Assembly: GCA_963803155.1 (NCBI GenBank)
Contig: CAWDMN010000046.1
Span: 141,981 to 205,980 of the forward strand
Direction: 5' to 3'
Source: CAWDMN01 sp963803155
GTDB taxonomy: Bacteria; Acidobacteriota; Terriglobia; Versatilivoradales; Versatilivoraceae
DNA length: 64,000 nt
Numbering within the stretch: the first letter of the stretch is position 1; each line of letters starts with the position of its first letter. The position numbers and the translations under genes are program-made. The notes beneath the pieces were generated by a model. It was given only the letters and a program-made list of their open reading frames with translations, ran no database searches and had not been told where the DNA came from. This document shows, in pieces, positions 17,943 through 25,903 of this stretch.

Positions 17943-19294
17943 TCAGCGATCCAATTCCCCGGCAATCATGTTGATGGAACCGAAAGTGGGAACAATATCC
18001 GCCATCATATATCCTTCCACCATCTTATGCAGGCCCGACATCAAAGTAAAACAGGGAGGACGAACCCGAACCCGGTAAGGAACTCCCGTGCCATCACTGA
18101 CCACATAAAAGCCCAATTCTCCATTGGCGCCTTCGACGGCCTGATAGACTTCTCCCCGGGAGGCTTGATCCCATTCCAATCCATGATCAACATGAAATGG
18201 TTCATCAAACCTTCAATGTTGCCATAAGTGTCTTTCTTGGCGGGGAGCACGGCCCGTTTTTCAGCCGCGGTCACGGCTGAATAACGGTCTTGACGCAGAC
18301 CTTCCAGGTTTGGAGAGAGCTGCACCAGGGTTTGCTGAATTCCCCTGGTCTGGCCCATCTTGGCTCGATCCACCATGGCCGCCGCCGTGATAGGTTCTCC
18401 TTCGGGTGTGACGTTGATCGGTCCAACGGGCATCCTCTTTAAGCATTGCTCTGAAATGCGCAGACTCTGCTCCATCTCCATCATACGGACCAAATAACGA
18501 TCCAGGTTGTCTCCCCGGGATCCAAGCGGGACCTCGAATTCCAGCTGATCATAAACCAGATAAGGTTGGTGTTTGCGCACATCATAGTTAACGCCGGTGG
18601 AACGGAGCACCGGTCCCGTGAAACCAAAGCTGATGGCGTCTTGTTGGGAGATGGTTCCGATCCCTTTCAAGCGGTCCACGAAGATTCGATTGCGCGAAAG
18701 GAGTTTATCGACCTCATCCAATACTTTGCGGGTTTCCTTGAAGGCTTCCCTGGCTTTTTCCGCAAAGCCATCGGGCAGATCTCCACTCACTCCGCCAATC
18801 CGTCCATAGGAAACCGTCAGCCGGGCTCCGCACACGCTCTCCACTAATTCGTAGAGATATTCACGAGCTTTCATCAGATAAAGAAAAGCCGTCATGGCCC
18901 CCAGTTCCATCGCCGAGGCCGCAATGCAGGTAAGGTGGTCGGTCACGCGGGAAATCTCGCTGAAGAGCACCCGGATATATTGGCAGCGTGGAGTGACTTC
19001 GATTCCCATCAATTTCTCGACCGCCAGGCAATAGCCAAAATTATTAATCATGGGGGAAACATAATTCAGCCGGTCGGTATATGGGATGACTTGTTGATAT
19101 CCACCGCATTCCGCGCTTTTTTCGAAGGCACGATGCAGATAGCCGATCTCAATATCCGTCTTGGTGATAGTCTCCCCTTCCAATTCGGCCAGGATTCGAA
19201 TCACTCCATGCATGGCGGGATGGGAAGGCCCGACGTTTAACAACATGTCGCGCCGGTTGCCCGGCTGCTCTTGAGTCGTTTCAGAGATAGGCAT
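17943..19294 (-). CDS. nuoD: NADH-quinone oxidoreductase subunit D (locus 1), frameshifted
   Basis: The 49-kDa quinone-site subunit. The first frame has LLNVGPSHPAMHGVIRI, EIGYLHRAFEK, YTDRLNYVSPM and GRIGGVSGDLPDGF, then leaves the family after NGIKPPGE. The normal C-terminus (GEVYQAVEGANGELGFYVVS ... GELDR) resumes in another frame and ends at 17943. One missing base in the CCCC/GGG run around 18152-18160 explains it. Restored length is about 450 aa. I chose ATG 19294, preceded by ACAGGTG, over TTG 19360. No nuoC or nuoB precedes it in this locus. Whether it is a pseudogene or a sequencing error needs reads. Confidence 0.86.
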
Positions 19295-19394
19295 CTGCAC
19301 ACCTGTCTGACCCGGCTGCTCATTTCCAGTCACCCTGAGCCGGAAATCAATCTGCGTCAATTCATTATTTCAAAGCGGCGACAGAGAGGCAAAT

Positions 19395-20426
19395 CTAATA
19401 GTCGATGAGTTTTTCTCCGCGGGTATCTCCCGCGGCAGTCAACTCCAGGAGGCGATGAGTCAAAAGCCGGATGATCTGCCGCTTGCGCGCCAAAGAGGAG
19501 GGCTTCACCGGGATCTTGGCCCCCGCCATCATATCGTGGCCGCCGGCGGTTCCCCAATCGCTGACTGCTTTTCTCATCAATTGCCCGGCATCATTATGCC
19601 GGTCCGTGGTGCGGGCCGATATCAGGATGTCTCCGTTGAAGGTTCCGAAACAAAAACTCCAGCGGGCTTTTTCCAGTCGCATCAAAAGATCGGCCACTTC
19701 GGCAATGATATCGGGGTTGGTGGCATGCTCGACGCGGGCAATGACTACATCTCCAAAAATCTGGCTGTGCTCCAACGCCGCATGGATGACTTTGAAATAT
19801 TCGCGCGGGACCCGGGCATTTTCGATCCGCGCCAAAAATTTCTGATCAATCATCGGGTAGAGGTAGTGCTGCAGACGCGCTTCCACCGCACCCACCTCAC
19901 GCCCCAAACCTCCCGTTTCACTCTTTATGGCATAAAAAAATGCCGTGGCCAGGTGGGAGCCAATTTCCAATTGGGAGGCAATGACAAACTCAGCGATGAT
20001 GGAAGCCGTCACATTGTAATCTGGCCGTACCTCATGATAAGGGATCTTGCGGGTGGCGGGCCTCAGAGGGTGGTGGTCAATCACAACCGTGGGACTCCGT
20101 CCTTCCGGAAGTGAATTGTTCCCGGTCATGGGCTGAGTGTCCACCATGGCCACATCGGAATAATCATCCCAATCAATTACGGAGAGCGGGCAAAGGCGGA
20201 TGTGCAAGTGCTTGACCATGGCGCGGTTTTCAGCCCGGCCGATAATTCCAGAGTAGGTCAGGGTGGACTCCCGCCCGGCAAGTTCTTTCAGAAGATATTG
20301 CAATCCCAGGCCACTGGCCAATGAATCAGGGTCAGGGTTGTCATGCATCAGGATGAGGACTCTCCCCTTCCTGGTTCCACTCTCTAGCAACTCCGTCAAA
20401 CGTCGCTTGATTTCGGGATCGGTCAT
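19395..20426 (-). CDS. DHH/DHHA1-family phosphoesterase (NrnA/RecJ-like)
   Basis: A protein of 343 aa in the DHH phosphoesterase superfamily: LILMHDNPDPDSLASGLGL (first metal motif), VDTQPMT, the DHH motif in VVIDHHPLRP, and a C-terminal DHHA1 domain with GGHDMMAGAKIP. Relatives degrade oligonucleotides of two to five residues (NrnA), pAp or cyclic-dinucleotide products. It lies between nuoA and nuoD in the place where nuoB and nuoC normally stand, 31 bp after nuoA. I know of no role in complex I. The start is ATG 20426; an upstream in-frame region overlapping nuoA was not used. Confidence 0.88.
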   Translation of the reverse strand: MTDPEIKRRLTELLESGTRKGRVLILMHDNPDPDSLASGLGLQYLLKELAGRESTLTYSGIIGRAENRAMVKHLHIRLCPLSVIDWDDYSDVAMVDTQPMTGNNSLPEGRSPTVVIDHHPLRPATRKIPYHEVRPDYNVTASIIAEFVIASQLEIGSHLATAFFYAIKSETGGLGREVGAVEARLQHYLYPMIDQKFLARIENARVPREYFKVIHAALEHSQIFGDVVIARVEHATNPDIIAEVADLLMRLEKARWSFCFGTFNGDILISARTTDRHNDAGQLMRKAVSDWGTAGGHDMMAGAKIPVKPSSLARKRQIIRLLTHRLLELTAAGDTRGEKLIDY

Positions 20427-20457
20427 AAGAACAGTGAGCACCGTGGAGCGTTTAATT

Positions 20458-20817
20458 TCACTCCCACTCCAAAGCGCCTTTCTTCCAAGCATAGATGTAG
20501 CCAACACCCAAGATAAGGATGAAAATCAATACGCTGGCGAGGCTATATCCACCGAGGGACCGAAAGACCACTGCCCAGGGGAAAAGGAAAACGATTTCAA
20601 TATCGAAGAGAATAAACAACATGGCCAGAAGGTAAAAGCGGATAGCAAAACGGTCAACTGGTAATTGGATCGGCTCAAAACCACACTCAAAAGGGATGTC
20701 TTTGACGGGGCTGGCTTTCTTGCGGGGGCCGAAAAGGGAGCTGGCTAAAATCATCGTCCCCACTATTAAGGCGGTTATCGAAAACATTAAAAGAAGTGGC
20801 AGGTATTGAAGCAGCAT
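20458..20817 (-). CDS. nuoA: NADH-quinone oxidoreductase subunit A (locus 1)
   Basis: Small membrane subunit of 119 aa with three predicted helices. The conserved loop PFECGFEP and the DIEIVFLFPWAVVFRSLG segment are characteristic. It is the first gene of nuo locus 1 and is followed by the DHH phosphoesterase rather than nuoB. A paralogue with PYECGENAQG at 45570-45971 heads the other locus. Confidence 0.95.
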   Translation of the reverse strand: MLLQYLPLLLMFSITALIVGTMILASSLFGPRKKASPVKDIPFECGFEPIQLPVDRFAIRFYLLAMLFILFDIEIVFLFPWAVVFRSLGGYSLASVLIFILILGVGYIYAWKKGALEWE

Positions 20818-20975
20818 AAATTAACGAACTTGACCCTCAACGACACAATAAGACTAACAATTTTTTGGCGGCTTGGCAATCATAGCTTTCCCCTTTCCCT
20901 TATTCCGCAGCGCCAGCCATAAGCGAAAAATGAGGATAATCTTGACCAAGCTTTCTCGTCCTCCTCTTCTCGTCA

Positions 20976-21119
20976 CTCCCTAGAAAATCAAATTTGGCAA
21001 AGGTGGAGCGGGCACTCCGTGCACGCTGGCTGAGCAGGCGAGGCTGGCTTAACGACACGCGAAGGATCGCGCGTCCCACCTTGTTTTCATCCTCTTGTTG
21101 TGCCAGCACGCTGGCATGA
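20976..21119. repeat. Long dispersed repeat, copy A
   Basis: It runs from CCCTAGAAAATC through AAAGGTGGAGCGG, GTGCACGCTGGCT, TTGTTTTCATC and CTTGTTGTG to GCTGGCATGAA. The same ordered blocks occur at 53091-53248, and the last part also at 50217-50262 (inverted) and 53059-53090. It lies upstream of nuo locus 1 in a 469-bp spacer that otherwise contains only the palindrome at 21132. Confidence 0.7.
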
Positions 21120-21131
21120 AAATCGCCGTGT

Positions 21132-21205
21132 GGGAGGGCGAGGCTCCCGCCGAGCCGAGCGGAGATCATGCTTCATAGGTGGCTCACCAGGAGGCTCGCC
21201 CTCCC
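21132..21205. repeat. Palindromic repeat, GGGAGGGCGAGGCTCCC family
   Basis: The left arm GGGAGGGCGAGGCTCCCGCC at 21132 pairs with GAGGCTCGCCCTCCC ending at 21205. The flanks CATGAAAA (about 21115) and TTTTCATG (about 21215) extend the symmetry. Another well-preserved copy is at 58901-58993; degenerate copies are at 9112 and about 57860. Confidence 0.75.
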
Positions 21206-21286
21206 GATCGCACATTTTCATGGTCTTGTTTTGCCCGCCACGGTGACATGAGTGAGTCCTCTGGAAAGTGAGTATATAAGGGGACT

Positions 21287-22354
21287 CTACACAATTAGCA
21301 TGCAATCCCCATAACTGAAAAACCTGTACTGTGATTCAACGGCTTGACGATAGGCTTCCAGGATCAAATCGCGTCCCGCAAACGCCGAAACGAGCATCAA
21401 CAATGTGGATTGGGGGAGGTGAAAATTGGAGAGCAAGACGTCCACCGCGCGGAATTGAAATCCCGGATAAATGAAAATATCGGTTTCCCCGCTCGCCGCG
21501 GCAATCGGACCACTTCGGGCAGCAGTCTCCAAAGTTCGCGCGGAGGTGGTACCCACCGCCACAATCCGGCGGCCCTTTTCCTTGGCCGAGTCGATTTGAA
21601 GAGCCGCTTCAGGATTGATTTCAAACCATTCACGGTGCATATGGTGTTCTTCGATATTCTCCACTTCCACGGGTTGAAAAGTGCCGAGCCCCACATGCAG
21701 CGTGATTTCACACCACTCGATCCCCCGCTCGCGCAAATGGGCAAACACTTCCGAAGTGAAATGCAGTCCGGCGGTTGGAGCGGCAACGGCCCCCCGCTTG
21801 CGGGCGAACAGGGTTTGATATTGTGAATGATCGGAAGGTTCATCGCCCCTGTGGATGTACGGGGGTAAGGGAACATGGCCCAGGCGATCCACAAGATCTT
21901 CGAAACGGCCCTGGCAGGTGAATCGAAGCTGGCGCAATCCCCACTCCCCACGCCCCACCACTTCGCATTCCAACTCACCCTGTCCAAAGAGAGCCCTCTC
22001 CCCCATGCGCATTTTTCTTCCGGGACGGACCAGGGCCTCCCAGAGGCCATGCTTCAGTGGGCGGACCAGGAGGACTTCGATCTGAGCGGGCAAAAAGTCC
22101 GGATGCTTCTTGCCATGAAATTCCGAAGTAAAGCCACGGCGTCTGCCCAGCAAACGGGCCGGGAAAACTCTAGTGTTGTTTAAAATGAGAAGATCCGCGG
22201 GTTGAAGCAACTCCGGCAATTCACGAAAAACATGGTGGGTGATTCTCCCGCTGCCACGTTCCACGAGCATTAATCGGGACTCGTCCCGTTGCTCCAAGGG
22301 ACGTTGGGCAATCAGGTCCGGCGGAAGAAAGTAATCAAAATCAGTGAGTCTCAT
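21287..22354 (-). CDS. queA: tRNA preQ1(34) S-adenosylmethionine ribosyltransferase-isomerase
   Basis: QueA transfers and isomerises the ribosyl group of S-adenosylmethionine onto preQ1 at the tRNA wobble base, giving epoxyqueuosine. At 355 aa it has normal length. Hallmarks are FDYFLPPDLIAQRPLEQRDESR, ILNNTRVFPARL, AAPTAGLHFTSEVF, EITLHVGLGTFQPV, GTTSARTLE and the FIYPGF ... SNFHLPQSTLLMLVSAF block. It stands alone on the minus strand; no tgt or other que gene is in view. Confidence 0.97.
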   Translation of the reverse strand: MRLTDFDYFLPPDLIAQRPLEQRDESRLMLVERGSGRITHHVFRELPELLQPADLLILNNTRVFPARLLGRRRGFTSEFHGKKHPDFLPAQIEVLLVRPLKHGLWEALVRPGRKMRMGERALFGQGELECEVVGRGEWGLRQLRFTCQGRFEDLVDRLGHVPLPPYIHRGDEPSDHSQYQTLFARKRGAVAAPTAGLHFTSEVFAHLRERGIEWCEITLHVGLGTFQPVEVENIEEHHMHREWFEINPEAALQIDSAKEKGRRIVAVGTTSARTLETAARSGPIAAASGETDIFIYPGFQFRAVDVLLSNFHLPQSTLLMLVSAFAGRDLILEAYRQAVESQYRFFSYGDCMLIV

Positions 22355-22440
22355 TTGGGCGCAAAATCAGCGGAGAGATCCGCAAATAATAAAGATGAGG
22401 GTGAAATTGCGGCAAAATCAAGTTGGGGACAATTCAAGAG

Positions 22441-22548
22441 TGCCATTAAAAGTAAGAGAAAATAAGGATAGGCCTTTAATCATGGGAAAGAAAAAACATC
22501 TCCCTAAGTGATAGAGACTTTTTCATTGTTCTCGCACTTTTAATAGCA
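22441..22548. repeat. Short inverted-repeat element (MITE-like)
   Basis: TGCCATTAAAAGTAAGAGAA at 22441 and TTCTCGCACTTTTAATAGCA ending at 22548 are inverted copies with 17 of 20 matches. The interior is AT-rich with no gene. The element separates the divergent queA and methyltransferase genes. The ends match the consensus of the elements at 2971, 54313, 57800 and 58880. Confidence 0.65.
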
Positions 22549-22619
22549 TCCCCTCCTGCCTTCATTCTTTTCATCATCATCACCCTGTGGTAGGGTAGCA
22601 TATTCCGTGGAGGTAGGAC

Positions 22620-23786
22620 ATGAAAGCAGATCAGGCGGTCATCTCCCACAAGGGAGTGGAAAGAATCCAGGCGGGTCATCTCTGGATTTATCGGAGCGAT
22701 GTGATTTCCTGCGAAGCAGACCCTGGCTCCGTAGTTTCAGTGGTAGACAAAGCCGGAAAATTTCAGGGCAAAGCTTTTTTCAGCTCGGCCTCCCTGATTA
22801 CCCTGCGCCTTCTCACCACCCGAAACGAGCCCATCAATTCAGATTTCTGGAGGCATCGGCTGGAGCAGGCACTGCAACTGCGCGAGCGGGTAGTGCGCAA
22901 TACCGAAGTCTATCGCCTGGTTCATGGAGAAGCCGACGGATTTCCTTCCATCGTCCTCGACCGTTATAAAGATGTGTTGGTGCTGCAAACCTTGAGCCAG
23001 GGCGCGGAAAAAATCAAAGAGACTCTGGTGGAACTCTCCCGGAATCTGTTTGCACCCCGTTCCATCTTGGAAAGAAACGATAACCGGGTGCGGGAGTTGG
23101 AAGAATTGCCACAACAATCCGGTGTGCTCTTTGGTGAGCCGCCTGAAGAAATGATCTGTGAGGAAAATGGCCTGAAATTTTATTTCAATCTTCTGGAAGG
23201 ACAGAAAACCGGCGCTTTTCTCGATCAGAGGGAAAACCGGGCGCGGCTCCGTTCTCTGGCTTTCGGAAAGGCTCTGGATTGTTTTTCTTACGCCGGCTCT
23301 TTCGCCTTAAACATGGCGCCACACTGTGAAGAGGTGGAAGTGATCGATTTATCTGAAGAGGCCATGGCAGCCGCGCGGCGGAATGCCGCTCTGAATGGTT
23401 TTGAAAATCTCCAGTTTGAAGTTGAGAATGTCTTTGACCGATTGCGGCTCCACCAAAATTTAAAGAAACGGTTTGATACCATTGTCCTCGATCCCCCTGC
23501 TTTTGCCAAAAATCGATCCCACATCCCCTCAGCCATTCGCGGTTATAAAGAAATCAACCTTCGAGCTTTGCGCTTGCTTAACCCAGGTGGCATCCTGGTT
23601 TCGGCCAGTTGCTCGCAGCTAATTGATGAAAATATGCTGCTGAATATCATTACCGAAGCCGCGGCGGATGCCCGGCGTCGCGTTCAAATCCTGCAAAAGT
23701 GCACGCAATCTCAAGACCACCCCATCCTGCTCTCCATGCCTGAGACCTATTATTTGAAATGCTTCTTCTTGAGAGTGTTGGATTGA
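22620..23786 (+). CDS. Class I SAM-dependent rRNA (cytosine-5) methyltransferase, RlmI-like
   Basis: A protein of 388 aa with an N-terminal PUA domain (KGVERIQAGHLWIYRSDV), a middle EEHEC-like region, LVHGEADGFPSIVLDRYKD, and a Rossmann methyltransferase domain. The latter has GQKTGAFLDQRENR, ALDCFSYAGSFALNM (SAM site), VIDLSEEAM and DPPAFAKN (motif IV). This is the RlmI/YccW architecture, which methylates C1962 of 23S rRNA in E. coli. A GGAGG ribosome site precedes the ATG. It stands alone, divergent from queA. Confidence 0.92.
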   Translation: MKADQAVISHKGVERIQAGHLWIYRSDVISCEADPGSVVSVVDKAGKFQGKAFFSSASLITLRLLTTRNEPINSDFWRHRLEQALQLRERVVRNTEVYRLVHGEADGFPSIVLDRYKDVLVLQTLSQGAEKIKETLVELSRNLFAPRSILERNDNRVRELEELPQQSGVLFGEPPEEMICEENGLKFYFNLLEGQKTGAFLDQRENRARLRSLAFGKALDCFSYAGSFALNMAPHCEEVEVIDLSEEAMAAARRNAALNGFENLQFEVENVFDRLRLHQNLKKRFDTIVLDPPAFAKNRSHIPSAIRGYKEINLRALRLLNPGGILVSASCSQLIDENMLLNIITEAAADARRRVQILQKCTQSQDHPILLSMPETYYLKCFFLRVLD

Positions 23787-23837
23787 TTTTTTGCCTTGGA
23801 TGTTTTGGCGTTTTTCAAACCCACAAAATAAAATGTC

Positions 23838-25246
23838 GCAACTACTACTACTACGTTAAGTGAGAACATCTTTTCTTGACCCGCTGCTTGCTGGAGAATC
23901 GAAAACCACACAACGGGCAGGAGCCAAACATGCGGATCAAGACTTGTTGTAAGCAGCGACGCACCTCAGGCAAAGTCATGGGCAGAGTTTTTTTTATTGC
24001 GTTGCCGTTCCAACAACAAGAACGCATAGGCCAAACAGACCAGAGTAACATGGTGATGCCATCCTTGCCATCCGCGTCCTTCGTAATGATCCAGCCCCAA
24101 TTCTTCTTTCAGCTGTTGGTAATTTTGCTCCACGCGCCAGCGCAACTTCGCCAAGCGCACCAGGCGCTTCAGCGAGGTCTGAGCCGGCAGGGTGGAAAAC
24201 CAGTACTGGGTGGGAGCCGGTTCCTCCGCCGGCCACTCGATCAGCAGCCCGACCTCTTCCAATTCGGCGTCATTGCGGAGGTGACCATGGGCCGGTTGGA
24301 CCCGCAGAGCCGTGAAGCGGCTTCTTTTCGGCCCTTTGCTTCCTTCTCGCCAGTGCACCTTTTTCCAGGCACTCGGCGGCAGCGCAGCCGCCAGCCCCTC
24401 CAGCGAGGAGGGTTTTCCTTCATAACGGAGGGCGGGCGGACGGCCCTGGCCTGCCTTACGGGGCGGCTGAACCCGGCGAGTCGGCTCCCGCCAGATGGCC
24501 GTATTGGGATCGACTCCGACCACATACGGAAGTTGGCGGTCCGCCAAACCTTGTCGGAATTCGGTATTTCTTCCATAGGCCACGTCGGCCAACACGGGCA
24601 GCTTCGGGATCCCCCAGGCCAGCAATTGATCCATCAAGGTCAACGCCAATTCCGGTTTGGTTCGGAACGGCGTGGGATCGGGGACCCCCGCTTTGCGGCA
24701 GCGCTCGGGATTGTCGATCCACTCTTGAGGAAGATACAACGCCCAGTCCAGAGGCACGCTTTGCTCTTCCGTGGTCAAGTGAATCGATACGGCAATCTGG
24801 CAGTTGCCCACCTTTCCCAAGGTTCCCGAATACTGCCGGGCCACCCCCACCGATTCTTGGCCTTGTTTGGGGAACCCCGTATCATCAATGATCCAGCCCG
24901 CCAACGGCACCAGCGCCTCCAGCATGCGCTGCGCCAATTGCGCGCGGACCGGCTCCCAGGCCCAGGGACTCTGCCCAACAAATTGCTGCAAGGCTTGAAC
25001 GTTTCCTCCCGGAACGCGAGTCGCCAGCGGCTCGATGGATTTCCTTTCTCCGTCCAGCAGCAATCCCTGCACATAGAGAGCTCCGTGCTCACGGCGCTCC
25101 GACCGACCAAGAGCAGCCAGCAGTTCGGCCATGAACACTTCCAAACGCGCACCACATTCCTGCAATTGTTTTTCGTTCATGCTTCCGCAGCGTAAAGAAA
25201 AATCGCGCGAAAGTCAACTTTTACTTAACGTAGTAGTAATAGTTGC
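23838..25246. mobile_element. Complete IS701-type insertion sequence
   Basis: About 1.4 kb bounded by inverted repeats: GCAACTACTACTACTACGTT from 23838 and, at the other end, the complement of GCAACTATTACTACTACGTT ending at 25246 (one mismatch). It holds one intact transposase gene on the minus strand. I could not identify a convincing target-site duplication next to the repeats. Confidence 0.85.
23966..25180 (-). CDS. IS701-family transposase (DDE)
   Basis: A protein of 404 aa. The DDE residues lie in WIIDDTGFPKQG (first Asp), VLADVAYG (second Asp) and RWRVEQNYQQLKEELGLDHYEGR (Glu), with the RNase H-like fold of the IS701/DDE_5 group. The C-terminal WQGWHHHVTLVCLAYAFLLLE is typical. The frame is uninterrupted and the inverted repeats are near identical, so the element looks recent and possibly active. 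GGAAGC precedes the ATG. A 439-codon open frame on the opposite strand is only its shadow. Confidence 0.94.
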   Translation of the reverse strand: MNEKQLQECGARLEVFMAELLAALGRSERREHGALYVQGLLLDGERKSIEPLATRVPGGNVQALQQFVGQSPWAWEPVRAQLAQRMLEALVPLAGWIIDDTGFPKQGQESVGVARQYSGTLGKVGNCQIAVSIHLTTEEQSVPLDWALYLPQEWIDNPERCRKAGVPDPTPFRTKPELALTLMDQLLAWGIPKLPVLADVAYGRNTEFRQGLADRQLPYVVGVDPNTAIWREPTRRVQPPRKAGQGRPPALRYEGKPSSLEGLAAALPPSAWKKVHWREGSKGPKRSRFTALRVQPAHGHLRNDAELEEVGLLIEWPAEEPAPTQYWFSTLPAQTSLKRLVRLAKLRWRVEQNYQQLKEELGLDHYEGRGWQGWHHHVTLVCLAYAFLLLERQRNKKNSAHDFA

Positions 25247-25262
25247 TTGGTCGAAAATGGCC

Positions 25263-25715
25263 TCAAGAGGAAGTATTTTCCGGTCTATTTAGTGTCTTGG
25301 TTTTTTTGAGGATCGATCGAGACTCTGCTGCTCTTTCCGGGTATAGGTTCGCAAAATAATCCAAAATTTTTTCTCCAATATCCGATAGAGAGAAGGGTTT
25401 TAGGATGTAGCCTTGGATTCCATATTGGGCGCATTCGATGATGTCTCTCTCTTCAGTCTGGGCCGTGGCCATAATGATTGCGGTCTTCTTGTCGCCAAAT
25501 TCTTGGCGAATCTTCTTGAGAATACTGAAGCCGCTCATCATGGGTAATCCAATGTCGAGAAGGAGAATCTCAGGATGGATGGATTGATAAGATTCGAGAC
25601 CCGTTTTACCATCCCGCGCAAAAAACTTTTCAAAAACTTCATCGGGCAGTGCCCGATTGTAGAGCCTGTTGGTTATTTCACAGTCCTCAATAATTAGTAC
25701 TTTCAAGGTTGCCAT
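25263..25715 (-). CDS. Single-domain response regulator (CheY-like receiver)
   Basis: A protein of about 150 aa made of one receiver domain: acidic pair IIEDCE, phosphoacceptor in LLLDIGLP (about D54), the switch threonine in MATAQT and the lysine in LKPFS. The 20 or so C-terminal residues are a charged tail with no output domain, so it acts through protein contacts. No histidine kinase is nearby. It ends 17 bp from the end of the insertion sequence, which may have removed or separated former neighbours. The ATG at 25715 lacks a clear ribosome site. Confidence 0.88.
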   Translation of the reverse strand: MATLKVLIIEDCEITNRLYNRALPDEVFEKFFARDGKTGLESYQSIHPEILLLDIGLPMMSGFSILKKIRQEFGDKKTAIIMATAQTEERDIIECAQYGIQGYILKPFSLSDIGEKILDYFANLYPERAAESRSILKKTKTLNRPENTSS

Positions 25716-25903
25716 GGAAGAATTGCCGAGAAAATGTTTTGTGTGGCCGGGCCTTGGGGGGCTCCATTTCAATCGAACGGCCGCTGAGACACTTCTACAC
25801 AGGACTTGTAATGACCGGCCAGTTTTTCTATCGACAAAAAACCCTATTTACCTAATAAAATAAACTAGTGCTCATTTATTGACTCAATATTCTATGGCAG
25901 TGA

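Noticed and set aside
23876..25195. 439-codon open frame on the plus strand
   Set aside because: It is the exact antisense of the transposase gene, rich in Arg, Gln and Pro, with no ribosome site or family motif.
23838..25246. Target-site duplication of the IS701-type element
   Set aside because: The bases next to the two inverted repeats do not match convincingly, so no duplication is claimed.
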